NCBI GenBank assembly: GCA_046349915.1
Contig: JAXMBL010000003.1
Coordinates: forward strand, 992,001-1,056,000
DNA: 64,000 nt
Reading direction: 5' to 3'
Source: CAIXSC01 sp046349915
GTDB lineage: Bacteria > Planctomycetota > Planctomycetia > Pirellulales > Pirellulaceae
Positions 36,668 to 46,109 of this stretch are shown here, one piece after another (the stretch's first letter is position 1; the number at the start of each line of letters is the position of its first letter). The translations under genes and the position numbers were made by a program. Below the pieces are notes generated by a model, which did not search any database, had not been told where the DNA came from, and saw nothing but the letters and a program-made list of their open reading frames with translations.

Positions 36668-39304
36668 TTAGTCGTCTGAGGTTGTGTCGCCGAGCAGGGC
36701 TTTCTTGAGCGGAGTGTGGTAGTCGGCGTGGCACTTCTCGATTTCTTTACTCAACTTCTTTGCCGCCTTCTTGATTTCCTCGTTGTTGGTGCCATTGAGT
36801 GCATTGATGAGGTCCCCAGCTGCTTCGGGGAGATCTTCCGAGATCAATTCGTACTCACTGAGCACTTCGCACTTGGACATGATGTACTTGAGTGCGACAT
36901 GGGGACGAGTGTTCGCGAGTTTGATGAGGTAACCATGTTTTTTCAGGATAACGCGGCCATCTTGGTCTGCTTCGTTCTTGTTGATCTTGGCTTTCTCAAC
37001 GAGCATCTTCAACAGTTTGTTGTCAACCTTGTTCAGTTCCGTCGAGAACTTATTGAAGTCGGGCGCTGGAGTGGGGTTTTGACGGTTGACTTTCTGCATG
37101 GCTTTTTGCCATTCAGCTATATTCTTCTCCAGCTGTTCGCCAGAGAGAATCTTTCCCTTCAAGACAAATTTGACAACCGGATTGCCCTTTTTGTCCTTCA
37201 ATTCGTCCCAGTGCTTGAGAATCTCCCTGATTTCCACCATCGTAATAACTTCCTCGTGTCTCTTAGCGCCGTTACCTGACAAGAAGTCTTCAATGGCGGC
37301 ATTTTTCACCTTCTTGTAATTGGTGACATCCTCCATGTTGACGCCGTCGAGGCAATAGTAGACGGGCTCTTCCTTTTCTTTGGCTAGCCATAGTCCTGCT
37401 GTACATGCTAGCGCGCCAACAAACTTGCCTTCTTCGACGCCTGTGGTTTTCCCGATATCCGCATAGGTGCCTTTAGGTAGCTGCGCCGCGAATTCAAGCA
37501 ATAGTGCTTTGGCCGACTTTCTGAAATCCGCGATGAATGAATTTAGGTCTTTGATGTGAGCGTAGTTAACTCGAGTAGACTTCTTTGCTTGAATTAGTTT
37601 TACGGCCTCATTGACTTGGTGTTCTGCAAACTTCTCAGGGTTCTCCAGGAGCTTGCCGTAACTCAAGGGATTCAGCCCGATCGCGTCCCAGAGTTCCCAC
37701 ATACGGAGCGGACGCGATCCCTGGTCGGTCTCATGTGCTGCTTGAACATACGGACCGCGAACATCCTCGAACCCCCAGATTGTTCCCGGAGTTTCGGTGA
37801 ATTCCTTGATCATGTCGGAGTTCTTGACGTCGCTCCATTTGGTGAGCGAAGCGCCGTCGTCGCCGAGAACCTCAAAGATCTTCTTGGCGCCTTCCACTTT
37901 GGGTTTAAAGCCTTCCTTCCACTTCTGCTCGTCGTCGGTTCCCAGTTTGTCGACCTCGGAAAGGTATTTGGCAATGATATGCTCCAAGGGCTGCACGAAC
38001 CCGCTATAGAAACCCTCGCGGCCAGCCTTGACGTCCGAGGTGACTCGAGTGGCCAGCGACGTGTCTACTCCATGCTTAATCAACTCGACTGTCTGCTCGA
38101 AGCCTCCGGCGTTCCATAGTTCCATGCAGATGCGAGCCCCAAGCCCCTTAAGGACTCCCGTCGTAGCGGTCTTGTTATTCCATACATCAGTCGGTATTTC
38201 TTGAATCAACCGCGTGAAAAGCTTGGGATCGAGCGCGTCCGGTGGCTCGCCGTTAACACCCTCGGACAACGGTTTCTTTTGGGAAAGGTAGAGCATTGCC
38301 TCGCCCAGGATTTCCTGCTTTTGTTCTCCAAAGGCCTTGTCTAAATCAATGTCATCGATGGACTGAGAATCGATTGAGCTCAGAAGAGCCCCTCCTAATT
38401 TGGGGTTTTTCTTGATCTTCTTGCAGATATCGGACGACTTAAGCATTTCTTGGACCACCTTCGCGAATGCTTTAGGGTCCATAGCGCTGGCCATACCGGC
38501 GAGAGCCACCGCTCTTGTCTTTACTTCGGTAGTGGCGGTGTCGTCCTTGGGAATCGGCTTTCCCATGATGTTCTTGAGAGCCTTGGCGACGATTTCATCT
38601 TTTTGATCGCCAAGGCTCTCTGCGTACTCAGTGAAGTTGTTAGTATCGAAGGCGATATTATTGAGCGTGGCTAATAGGTCTTCGCTTATGTTTGGATCTC
38701 TTAGCAGTGCGAGAGCATTTATCGATACGTCCGTCCTGTCGTAGATGGTCTTCTTGCCCTCGTCCGAGTTCAGCATCTTCAGCGCACAGAGCTCGCGTTT
38801 CTCGCGAGGTTCTTTGTCCGTAGACGAAAGGATTGATGCCAGCTCGTCTGGATTCTTGCCGTTGAGACTCTTGGTGTACTCTTCAATGCGTAGAGCTTTT
38901 AATGACTCTTTGGCCTTTGCCAGCCATTTTCCGTCGATTGCGTTCTTCTTCTGCGACTGCTTGAGAAACTCTTTTTCGAGTTCCGTTTCAAATTTCGCTA
39001 CGGCTTCCAGCAGCGTCTTGTTCTTTTTCGACTTCTCCACCTTATCACGAATCAATCGATCGACTGCGTTAAAGATTACGAGGTCATGGTCGTCAACGGT
39101 TGTTTGCTTATCGGGCATCTTGCGAAGGCCTAGACGCAGGTTAGACAACAGCAGCTTGACCGCTGCCACCGTGCTTCGATGCTCGGCTTTTGGATTGTCG
39201 CCGTAGTCGCGATTATCCTCATCCCCCAGTTGAAGAATGTTCTTGAGTTGCTTGAGCCAGTCTCCCGTCCCGGTCGCTCGTAACTGTTCAGCGTTCATTC
39301 CCAT
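36668..39304 (-). CDS. Large Lys/Glu-rich helical protein of unknown function
   Basis: 878 residues from the ATG at 39304, preceded by AAGGAA at 8 bp; a TTG at 39331 would add 9 residues. No signal peptide or membrane helix is visible. The sequence is charged and mostly helical, with runs such as KSKKNKTLLEAVAKFETELEKE and armadillo/HEAT-like stretches. I recognise no domain and no enzymatic motif. Its DNA is clearly richer in A and T than the genes around it, which suggests horizontal origin or different selection. It is last in a same-strand group of three (42114 to 36668) with gaps of 174 and 134 bp. A structural, scaffold or effector role is possible, but nothing in the sequence decides it. 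Confidence 0.75.
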   Translation of the reverse strand: MGMNAEQLRATGTGDWLKQLKNILQLGDEDNRDYGDNPKAEHRSTVAAVKLLLSNLRLGLRKMPDKQTTVDDHDLVIFNAVDRLIRDKVEKSKKNKTLLEAVAKFETELEKEFLKQSQKKNAIDGKWLAKAKESLKALRIEEYTKSLNGKNPDELASILSSTDKEPREKRELCALKMLNSDEGKKTIYDRTDVSINALALLRDPNISEDLLATLNNIAFDTNNFTEYAESLGDQKDEIVAKALKNIMGKPIPKDDTATTEVKTRAVALAGMASAMDPKAFAKVVQEMLKSSDICKKIKKNPKLGGALLSSIDSQSIDDIDLDKAFGEQKQEILGEAMLYLSQKKPLSEGVNGEPPDALDPKLFTRLIQEIPTDVWNNKTATTGVLKGLGARICMELWNAGGFEQTVELIKHGVDTSLATRVTSDVKAGREGFYSGFVQPLEHIIAKYLSEVDKLGTDDEQKWKEGFKPKVEGAKKIFEVLGDDGASLTKWSDVKNSDMIKEFTETPGTIWGFEDVRGPYVQAAHETDQGSRPLRMWELWDAIGLNPLSYGKLLENPEKFAEHQVNEAVKLIQAKKSTRVNYAHIKDLNSFIADFRKSAKALLLEFAAQLPKGTYADIGKTTGVEEGKFVGALACTAGLWLAKEKEEPVYYCLDGVNMEDVTNYKKVKNAAIEDFLSGNGAKRHEEVITMVEIREILKHWDELKDKKGNPVVKFVLKGKILSGEQLEKNIAEWQKAMQKVNRQNPTPAPDFNKFSTELNKVDNKLLKMLVEKAKINKNEADQDGRVILKKHGYLIKLANTRPHVALKYIMSKCEVLSEYELISEDLPEAAGDLINALNGTNNEEIKKAAKKLSKEIEKCHADYHTPLKKALLGDTTSDD

Positions 39305-39438
39305 GGCATGATTCCTTAGCCGAGCGACCAACTCGTGTTTTGCCCAATGGTAGCTCGGAGGTGATTGAAATAATCGAGGTTCTCGGAAATCCGAACACTG
39401 CAGGCATTACACCTACTTGAGTTCGAAGGCGAGTCAGG

Positions 39439-41025
39439 TCAGCTCGCCAGACCTTGTTCCACTTCGTCGAGCGCTCGCAGGAGAATCGTATCGATAGAGA
39501 CTGCGGCTCCCAGGGTGTTCTTTTTCAGGTTTTGGATCAGCGGTTCCGTGGCGATCCTGGCCTTGAAATCACCAATGGTCTGGATGGCGTTCTGATAATT
39601 CGAGTCGCCGGCGTTGATGTCGTTATCGATTGCTTCCTTCATGTCCTCGTAGAAGTCGCCCAGGTAGTCTTCCGCCAGCTCGATCAACAAGTCGGCGTCC
39701 TCGTCGGGCAGGTCTCGCTCAAGGGCCTGCTTCAGCGTTTGCAGATCTAAACTGATTTCCTCGGGGATTTTCCCCCAACGTTCCAATAGGAATTTGCGCT
39801 TTTGTACGACGCCGGGAGCAATTTCGGGAGTGGTTGTCGATGACCCTGTATTCGAATCGTTGATTGAGTTGGCATCGGCCTGCTGACCGTTCAGTATTCG
39901 CTCGACCTGGTCCAACAGTGCGTTGGCTTGGACGAAGTCTTTGTTGCGTGCGTAGACGCCCGCTTCGCTGGCCTTCAGTTTCGCCTCGTCTCCCGCGCGA
40001 GTGCCGGCAGCTTCCTTGATGGACGGTAGCAAGTTCTTCAGCCGCTCCGTGAACAGCGCCGCCGGGTCGCCTGCTCGCAATTGACCCGCCGCAAGTTCGT
40101 TCAGTCCTTGCGTGATCAGTGTGGGCAGCTGATCGAGCGTGGCATGAGCGGTCACGAAGTCCTGTTGTTTGAAGGCCCCCGTGGCATTCGCGTACAACTC
40201 CTTCAGTCGACTGCTGACCGAGGTCGCGCCTGCGATGACCTTCTCCAGGTCGTTTTTGAGCGGCTTCAATCGCTGAGCGAAACGCAGGGCTTCGGGATTC
40301 GGCGGGGCTGGGGGAGGTGGAGGTGGTGAGGACGGGGCATTGACTACCGGTGTATTCTCGTCGTCGTCATCCGGCAGATCCGCCACGACTTTGCCATCGA
40401 CCATCAACAAGATGGTATCGAAGGGGAGCGGCTTGAAGTGCTTGAGTAGTAGCTCCAGTTTCTTCTTGAGCCCCCCGACTAGCGGCCCTTCCAAGGCCAG
40501 CGTCATCGTGGACGTCTCCTTCACGTGAGCCGTGGTCTGCCCCCAGGCGAATTTCTTGAGCGAAGTCGAGTCCTTCAGGGTTTTCAGCAGCTTCTTGCCA
40601 TCCTGAGTCTTGTGAAGAATCAACCGGTGCTCCTCCGCCTTCGTGCCCAGTCCAGCGGCGAAGTAGAGCGGCATAGTCTGGAGCTTCTTTAGCACCTTCT
40701 TCAGGTAAGCCCCGTAAGCCTGCTCGTCGCCAAGCGGGCCAGATGCGTCCTCCTCTTCCGCCTCAATGCGTCGACGCTCGGCTTGAGCCTCATCAATCAC
40801 CTCGTCCAGAAACTCGCCAATCGCTTTGTTCCGACTCTTGGCGTTCAGTTTTTGAGCCTTCTCGGCGACCGACACCACTTCCTCGAGCGCCTCTAGCCGG
40901 TCTTCGGATTCCTTGGCCGCGGCTTTCGTGTATTCCTTGAGGGCGTCAGCAAGTCCTGGATCTTCAAACGAGGAATGATCCTTGAGCAGTTTCTTCCAAG
41001 AAGTTTCCGAGAGCGCATTAGCCAT
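39439..41025 (-). CDS. Unknown protein with proline-rich hinge and repeated helical modules
   Basis: 528 residues; no signal peptide. Residues 1-215 are helical and charged, with a small beta-rich part near 185-215. A proline hinge (PSSPPPPPPAPPNPE, about 231-245) separates two similar helical modules, one around 255-310 (QQDFVTAHATLDQL) and one around 335-380 (NKDFVQANALLDQV). The last 110 residues form a module with RKFLLERW, DINAGDSNYQNAI and a hydrophobic end. I recognise this layout in uncharacterised multidomain proteins of planctomycetes and myxobacteria but can name no function. It is the middle gene of a three-gene group. No ribosome-binding site is evident before the ATG. Confidence 0.75.
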   Translation of the reverse strand: MANALSETSWKKLLKDHSSFEDPGLADALKEYTKAAAKESEDRLEALEEVVSVAEKAQKLNAKSRNKAIGEFLDEVIDEAQAERRRIEAEEEDASGPLGDEQAYGAYLKKVLKKLQTMPLYFAAGLGTKAEEHRLILHKTQDGKKLLKTLKDSTSLKKFAWGQTTAHVKETSTMTLALEGPLVGGLKKKLELLLKHFKPLPFDTILLMVDGKVVADLPDDDDENTPVVNAPSSPPPPPPAPPNPEALRFAQRLKPLKNDLEKVIAGATSVSSRLKELYANATGAFKQQDFVTAHATLDQLPTLITQGLNELAAGQLRAGDPAALFTERLKNLLPSIKEAAGTRAGDEAKLKASEAGVYARNKDFVQANALLDQVERILNGQQADANSINDSNTGSSTTTPEIAPGVVQKRKFLLERWGKIPEEISLDLQTLKQALERDLPDEDADLLIELAEDYLGDFYEDMKEAIDNDINAGDSNYQNAIQTIGDFKARIATEPLIQNLKKNTLGAAVSIDTILLRALDEVEQGLAS

Positions 41026-41199
41026 TGCGGGCGCACCATTTCCAGGGAGATTCGACGAGTAGATTGCTGATTGGAGTAAGCGAAATCCAATATGCTGGCG
41101 AGTTTGTAGGACAAGTTTCGTCCCGCCGCAAGTCTCCCTTTGGGGGCCCCTCGAAGAGATTTTTGGGGCATTTCGAGAGGCTCACTGTAGTCCGGCTGC

Positions 41200-42114
41200 C
41201 TAACGCACGAACCAACGCAAGGCGCAGTGCCGCTTGTGGTCGGAAAACTCGAGCGTGTAGGGGTCGCAACGTCGGTACACGACCTGACCGTCGGTCCTCA
41301 GCATGAGCCAACCGAAGTCCCAGTTGCGGCTACGGTATCGGAGCGGCGTCGCTGGTTGCACTCGCACGATCGGATGCGACCCAATCAGGAACAACCGCTG
41401 TTCGGTGTAGTAGTAAGCTGATCCGCCTTGGACAAACAGTTCATGGTCGGGCGAGTTCGTTTCGTCCTCAGCCAGATCCTCGCCAAGATTCCTAACGGCT
41501 AGCTTGATGGCGCACCCGGTCGAGAAAGCGTCGACCAGGGCCTCGAGCGATCCGCTGACCACTTCACCATGTTCCGAGTGGTGCAGGACCTCGCTCCAGG
41601 AATCGTCGACGCAGAATCGAAACAGGTTAAAGTGATAGATGAAGTTCTGGCTCGGCGCATTGGTGTCCGCGTCCCACGCATCGAGCACATGGTACTTCGG
41701 CATGTTGCGAGGCGGCGTCGGGGGAGAGCGGCCGACAACTGTCGAGGCAAGCCCGCCATCAAGATACGGACGAGCAATCGCTTGCGTGCCATCCTGGTTG
41801 TAAAGAAAGAACGACATCGACGCTCGCGCGCCAAACCCCACTGGCAACTCGATCGGCTGCCGCAAGCTCATGATTCCCGCGCACCATGCCGGCGCCGAAG
41901 GCTCCGGTTCGATTCGGTAGGTGACGCCAAATTCGGCGACCTCTCGAATCAATTCCTGATTCTTCGAGTCGACATCAATGTGTTCGTTGTGGCGGAATTC
42001 GGTGTAAATGCGCAAGTCCGCGCCACGAGCGATAGCCTCCGCCAGGTGACGAGTGCTTCCCGCAACCGCTCTGCGCTGCGAATCGAGTTCCAAGGCGCAA
42101 CGCCAACGTGTCAT
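41200..42114 (-). CDS. Conserved-looking cytoplasmic protein of unknown function
   Basis: 304 residues with GGGAG at good spacing before the ATG and no signal peptide. Aromatic- and charge-rich mixed alpha/beta sequence: LRIYTEFRHNEHID near the N-terminus, SMSFFLYNQDGTQAIARPYL in the middle, and YTEQRLFLIGSHP, FGWLMLRTDGQVVYRRCDP and LRWFVR at the end. The motifs look like those of a conserved family, but no catalytic motif or named domain is apparent to me. It is first in the three-gene minus-strand group with the two large unknown proteins and may be co-regulated with them. Confidence 0.75.
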   Translation of the reverse strand: MTRWRCALELDSQRRAVAGSTRHLAEAIARGADLRIYTEFRHNEHIDVDSKNQELIREVAEFGVTYRIEPEPSAPAWCAGIMSLRQPIELPVGFGARASMSFFLYNQDGTQAIARPYLDGGLASTVVGRSPPTPPRNMPKYHVLDAWDADTNAPSQNFIYHFNLFRFCVDDSWSEVLHHSEHGEVVSGSLEALVDAFSTGCAIKLAVRNLGEDLAEDETNSPDHELFVQGGSAYYYTEQRLFLIGSHPIVRVQPATPLRYRSRNWDFGWLMLRTDGQVVYRRCDPYTLEFSDHKRHCALRWFVR

Positions 42115-42184
42115 GGAGCTCTCCCGTGTCCTTCGCGGCGAGTTATCGTTCGCCGCTTGCGCTGGTGGAATAGCGTCTTGTTCG

Positions 42185-43390
42185 CTAGGGAGCGCTGGCC
42201 GTGATTCCCTTCAACTCGCCGCACAGGTCCAGCGCCTTCAGGGCTTCGATTGTCGCGATATACGTCGTGTAATGGTAGTTGCCGCGGTATAGCGAGTGCA
42301 TCCACCAGCGACCACTCTCACGCTGTTCACGCTTCAGCCAGTCAAGGCCACGCTGAATGCGCGGATCAGCGACGGGGACGTCGTTCTGTCGCATCAAGAC
42401 GATCGCGAGTGCGGTCATGTACGCATCACTCTCTGGCTTCTCGGCATCCGGCAACCCGTTGATCAGTTTCAACACGGTTCCACTCATCTCGTAGTGCCAG
42501 TCGTTCACGGGTGACATGTCGCGAGTGCTCCAGCCACCGTCCGCATGCTGCTTGGACGAAAGCAGGGCGAGTGCGGCATCACGCTCCTGAGGAGATACAA
42601 GATCGGGCAGATAGTGGGCGAGTTGGAGTTTTAAGACGCGATCGAAGTCGTTCTTGGGTGGGGAAGTCTGCATCCACTGCTTGAGTTTCTCGACGCGGGC
42701 CAGCAGCGCTTCGTCCTTAAGACCAGCGAGCCATCCTGGGGCCGCGGTAATGGCACGCACGGCTTGCAGCGATAGCTCGAAGTCGGTCGTGATATGAGGA
42801 ATCTCCACCTCGCCATGGCTGACGAAGGCGCCGTTGGCTGACTGGCGAGTGAACATCTCACGCAAGGAGCGATCGGTTACCTCTGACAGTTTGCCGGTCA
42901 CGTTGCGATCCCATTCGGCCAGTCCCGCGCTGCGCCAGACGCTGAAGAATGCGCCTGGATAGAATTTGTGCCCCTTCTGATCGATCTCTTGAACTTCCTC
43001 GATTTCTTGCGGCACTGCTTTCGCAAAATTGGCGAACACTTCTTCATTCGGTTTACCGAAATGACTTGACCAAGCCGTGGCGTCTGTCAGGTAGGGTCCG
43101 GTGGTGTGGCAGTTCACGCAGGCCCGCCCCTTCAGCCAACTGGCAGCACCTACCTCCAGGTATTTCGCGGCCGCTCGCAGCGACTCAACGCCAAAAGACT
43201 TCACACGCGGTTCGTCCGCCGTGGGAATGCTGACTCGCACTTCGCCCAATTCGTACTGAAACGCGGGCTTCGAAGGCGCCTGGGCGAATGTTGTCTCGGC
43301 CAGGCAGCCGATAATCAGGACCGTTGACGTAAGTAGAAGACTCGAACGGACAAGGTCACACGCTCGACGCACAGATTGGTTGCTGCTCAT
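42185..43390 (-). CDS. Secreted single-heme protein with squalene-cyclase-like alpha/alpha barrel
   Basis: 401 residues with an N-terminal Sec-type segment (SSLLLTSTVLIIGCLAETTFA); Cys29 could make it a lipoprotein. A single heme-c motif CVNCH (Cys91, Cys94, His95) lies in the first third. The rest shows terpenoid-cyclase/prenyltransferase-type helical repeats with QW-like turns (KQHADGGWSTRD, QRESGRWWMHS). There is no DxDD cyclase motif, so it is unlikely to cyclise squalene. The protein probably carries electrons or binds a ligand in the periplasm. Function unknown. Confidence 0.8.
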   Translation of the reverse strand: MSSNQSVRRACDLVRSSLLLTSTVLIIGCLAETTFAQAPSKPAFQYELGEVRVSIPTADEPRVKSFGVESLRAAAKYLEVGAASWLKGRACVNCHTTGPYLTDATAWSSHFGKPNEEVFANFAKAVPQEIEEVQEIDQKGHKFYPGAFFSVWRSAGLAEWDRNVTGKLSEVTDRSLREMFTRQSANGAFVSHGEVEIPHITTDFELSLQAVRAITAAPGWLAGLKDEALLARVEKLKQWMQTSPPKNDFDRVLKLQLAHYLPDLVSPQERDAALALLSSKQHADGGWSTRDMSPVNDWHYEMSGTVLKLINGLPDAEKPESDAYMTALAIVLMRQNDVPVADPRIQRGLDWLKREQRESGRWWMHSLYRGNYHYTTYIATIEALKALDLCGELKGITASAP

Positions 43391-43861
43391 ACGGTGAGTC
43401 CATGAGGCGGGCAGGAAAGAAGCAAAAAAGGGCGGGATTCCAGCGTCCGCCTGAGAACCACGGACGGAAAACCTCCGTTCCGAGGCGCTCAGACGGTCAA
43501 CTGGAAGCGACAGTTTATCGCGACGGCCAGTGAATTAACACTAGTTGTTGCCGAGAAACAAAGTACGACGGACTTCTAGTCCGTCGGTTCGGACCAAAGT
43601 CGTGGATCGCTCCGCGATCCAACGCCTCTATGTCCAAGCCTTGTATCGCGGAGCGATCTACGACTATGTGAACCTGGCGCTGTCCAAGGAGATCGAGGCT
43701 GGAAGAGCATATCTGCTGGCAGACGTTCACGAGAGACGGTTTTCTAGTGCCCAAGGAATCTCCGCCGTTGCTCAACTGCCCCCGCCGCGGTTGCTTGTTG
43801 TTTTCTGGGGAACTAAAACCACTCGTTTGCGAGGGACAGAAGAATCTAGGCGAGGGCAATC
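43391..43861. other. Intergenic region with REP-like palindromes
   Basis: 471 bp between divergent genes. It holds an inverted pair of REP-like units (listed separately) and a simple hairpin at 43566-43586 (CGACGGACT and AGTCCGTCG). Two overlapping frames of 111-114 codons read through these repeats and are not supported as genes. Confidence 0.7.
43599..43664. repeat. REPIN-like doublet, family B
   Basis: A unit at 43599-43625 (begins GTCGTGGATCGCTCCGCG) and a near-inverse at 43638-43664. They share the frame of the family A units at 36.2 kb (GTCGTGGA, then CTCCG, then TCCAACGC) but differ in the stem bases with compensating changes (ACCAC/GTGGT becomes ATCGC/GCGAT). This indicates selection for the hairpin. 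Confidence 0.8.
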
Positions 43862-45109
43862 ATGGCTGCTAACTGGGTGAAGCGACGTTTCGTAATTCTG
43901 CTACTGGGGATTGCTGGGCTGAGTCTGCTGGCGACGCCGAGCGAGAGTGCCGCGGCGGAGAAAAAGCGTCTGCAGGTTTTCGTGTTGGCGGGCCAATCGA
44001 ATATGCAGGGGCATGCGCAGGTCCGCACATTCGAGCATATCGGCATGGACCCCAAGACGGCGCCGATGTTGGCCGAGATGCTGGATGAAGCTGGCAAGCC
44101 GCGCGTGTGCGAGCGAGTCTGGATTTCTTCGATTGGCTGCGCGGATCAAGAACAGATCGGTAAATTGACCGCCGGTTATGGCGCCTCGCAGGGGGGGCCG
44201 AAGATCGGGCCTGAATTCACGTTTGGTCTCTACATGCAGAAGTTCGTCGAGAGCCCGATCTTGATCATCAAGACTTCGTGGGGCGGCAGGAGTCTAAACA
44301 CCGATTTTCGTTCGCCCAGCGCCGGGCCCTATGTGTTCAACGAATCGCAACTCGCGAACTTCGAGAGGCAGAATAAGGATCTGGCCGCCATCAAGGCCGA
44401 AAAAGAGAAAGCGACGGGAGAGAGTTATCGACAGATGATCGCGCATGTCAAGCAAGTGTTGGCGGACATCAAGCGAGTCGTTCCGGAGTACGATCCGGCA
44501 CAAGGCTATGATCTGGCAGGCTTTGTCTGGTTCCAAGGTTGGAACGACATGGTCGATGCCAGCACCTATCCCAATCGCGACAAGGCTGGTGGATACGACG
44601 CCTACAGCGAAGCGCTGACACACTTCATTCGCGATGTGCGTCAAGACTTGAATGCGCCGAAACTGCCTTTCGTCATTGGAGTGCTGGGCGTGGGAGGGCC
44701 GGTGGCTGAGTACGGTCCCGAGCAGCAGCGTTACAAGTCGACGCATGAGAATTTTCGGAGTGCCATGGCCGCTCCTGCAAAGCGAGACGAATTTCAGGGG
44801 AATGTCGTTGCTGTGTTGACGGAAAAGTACTGGGATCGCGAACTGACGGCGCTGCGCGCCAAGGAGAACGAACTGCGACAGCAAGCGAAGAAAGTAGCCG
44901 CTGACGAAAAGCTGAAGCCGGCCGAAGAGCGTGCTCGGTTCGAGAAACTCCGGGCGGAAGGTCTGACCGAACGCGAGCGAAAAGTGCTCGAGACTGGCGT
45001 GTCGAACGCCGAGTTTCACTATCTCGGTTCCGCGAAGATTCTGGGCGGTATTGGCAGAGGATTCGCCGAGGCGATGGCGGATCTCAAGCAATGGAAGCGA
45101 GTTCCCTAG
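43862..45109 (+). CDS. Secreted sialate O-acetylesterase-like (SASA family) esterase
   Basis: 415 residues; GAGGG precedes the ATG, and a Sec signal covers about residues 1-33. The SGNH/SASA blocks are present: VLAGQSNMQG (nucleophile Ser46), TSWGGRS, FVWFQGWND, and a catalytic His in FHYLGSA near the end. A charged helical insert (ENELRQQAKKVAADEK, about 340-375) is typical of planctomycete members. It should remove acetyl groups from sialic acids or other acetylated glycans in the periplasm. Confidence 0.9.
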   Translation: MAANWVKRRFVILLLGIAGLSLLATPSESAAAEKKRLQVFVLAGQSNMQGHAQVRTFEHIGMDPKTAPMLAEMLDEAGKPRVCERVWISSIGCADQEQIGKLTAGYGASQGGPKIGPEFTFGLYMQKFVESPILIIKTSWGGRSLNTDFRSPSAGPYVFNESQLANFERQNKDLAAIKAEKEKATGESYRQMIAHVKQVLADIKRVVPEYDPAQGYDLAGFVWFQGWNDMVDASTYPNRDKAGGYDAYSEALTHFIRDVRQDLNAPKLPFVIGVLGVGGPVAEYGPEQQRYKSTHENFRSAMAAPAKRDEFQGNVVAVLTEKYWDRELTALRAKENELRQQAKKVAADEKLKPAEERARFEKLRAEGLTERERKVLETGVSNAEFHYLGSAKILGGIGRGFAEAMADLKQWKRVP

Positions 45110-45393
45110 CGGGATGTCGATCGATTATTGATCTAACCGGTCGCTGCTCGGGCGACTGTTGCCTTTGCCTCCGGCAAAGCGGCGTTGGCCGTCGCCCCGC
45201 GAGAACTTTCTCCATTCGCGGGCGGCGCTCGCTGGCCGAGCGCTACGCGCCATTTGCGGAGCAAAAGGCGACTGTCGCGTTGTCATCACCCAACTGAACG
45301 AGGGCGCGAAAGGAACCACATTGCTCGCCCGTCACCCTCACGACTCCATGCGCATCATCGTGCGTCCACGATCTCGTTGCGCCGCCGCACAAG
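45110..45393. other. Intergenic region with MITE-like repeat, copy 1
   Basis: The repeat at 45157-45278 occupies most of this gap between two convergent genes. The remaining bases hold no recognisable signal. Confidence 0.6.
45157..45278 (+). repeat. 122-bp MITE-like repeat, copy 1
   Basis: The same 122-bp sequence recurs at 46480-46601 with about ten differences and no indels. The ends are imperfect inverted repeats (TGTTGCCTTTGC at the left; GCAAAAGGCGACTGTCGC at the right). A CCCGCGA/TCGCGGG hairpin lies inside. The reading frames it produces are not genes. Confidence 0.8.
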
Positions 45394-46074
45394 CTAATCC
45401 TTGCAACGCTCTGCGAGGTTGAACGCTTCGTTCAGGACTGCGAGTTGCCGTTGGCCAAGCCGAACAAGCGGCCGTCTAGATTGAATGAATTGAAGTGCTT
45501 CATTCGGCGTCTGCGAATGGCCAAGACACAAGAGCACGCAGGCCGCCAACAGGCCGGTACGGCCGTGGCCCTCCGCACAATGAATGTAGATGTTGCCAGA
45601 GAGCTTCGATACTCGGTCGGCCCATTCGTACAATTGGTCTGGCGAAGGCGTGAATCCATCGAGGATCTGGAACGAGTGATACGACAGTGATCGCAACAAT
45701 TTGGGCTCGTTGAATTCGCAGGTGAGGTCGACGACATGGTCAATGTCATCGGGTAATTCATGTGAAAGCAGGCGGCGGCCGATGAAGATGTTCTCGGTGA
45801 GTGAGTTGAACGCGGGCTCTTGTTTCACAATTCGCAAGACGTACCAAACGGCCCACAGATAAAGCAGATAAGGCAGCAGCAAAGTCTGCATCATCGGGGA
45901 CAAAAGACCCTGTTGGGACTTGCCGTAAACTCTTGGGCCGAAGTGAAGGTATCCGAGCGAGACGATTCCGAAGCTGAGAGCAGGCCAAAGAAAGAGGTAG
46001 TGCCACCCAGATTGAGACACGGCCAAAATCACGAACATTATGGCGAGAGTTGCGAATGAGATACCGTACTTCAT
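45394..46074 (-). CDS. Membrane-anchored dual-specificity/tyrosine phosphatase-like protein
   Basis: 226 residues from the ATG at 46074, where the first membrane helix begins (MKYGISFATLAIMFVILAV). Two or three hydrophobic helices occupy residues 1-85 (second FLWPALSFGIVSLGYL, third near 63-83). The cytoplasmic part has the CX5R loop HCAEGHGRTG with Cys166 and Arg172, preceded by VVDLTCEF, as in DSP/PTP enzymes. It should remove phosphate from proteins, lipids or nucleotides at the inner membrane. In a genome rich in Ser/Thr kinases it may be a counterpart, but no direct link is visible. The gene sits between two copies of a 122-bp repeat. Confidence 0.85.
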   Translation of the reverse strand: MKYGISFATLAIMFVILAVSQSGWHYLFLWPALSFGIVSLGYLHFGPRVYGKSQQGLLSPMMQTLLLPYLLYLWAVWYVLRIVKQEPAFNSLTENIFIGRRLLSHELPDDIDHVVDLTCEFNEPKLLRSLSYHSFQILDGFTPSPDQLYEWADRVSKLSGNIYIHCAEGHGRTGLLAACVLLCLGHSQTPNEALQFIQSRRPLVRLGQRQLAVLNEAFNLAERCKD

Positions 46075-46109
46075 TTGGTGAGTGGAGTCCTCTCGCAGAG
46101 CGTTCCCGA

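Noticed and set aside
43515..43880. Overlapping frames of 114 and 111 codons on opposite strands
   Set aside because: Both read through REP-like palindromes; products are low-complexity and lack family resemblance.
45091..45422. Several 64-87-codon frames
   Set aside because: They translate the 122-bp MITE-like repeat; similar frames recur at its second copy, as expected for a repeat artefact.
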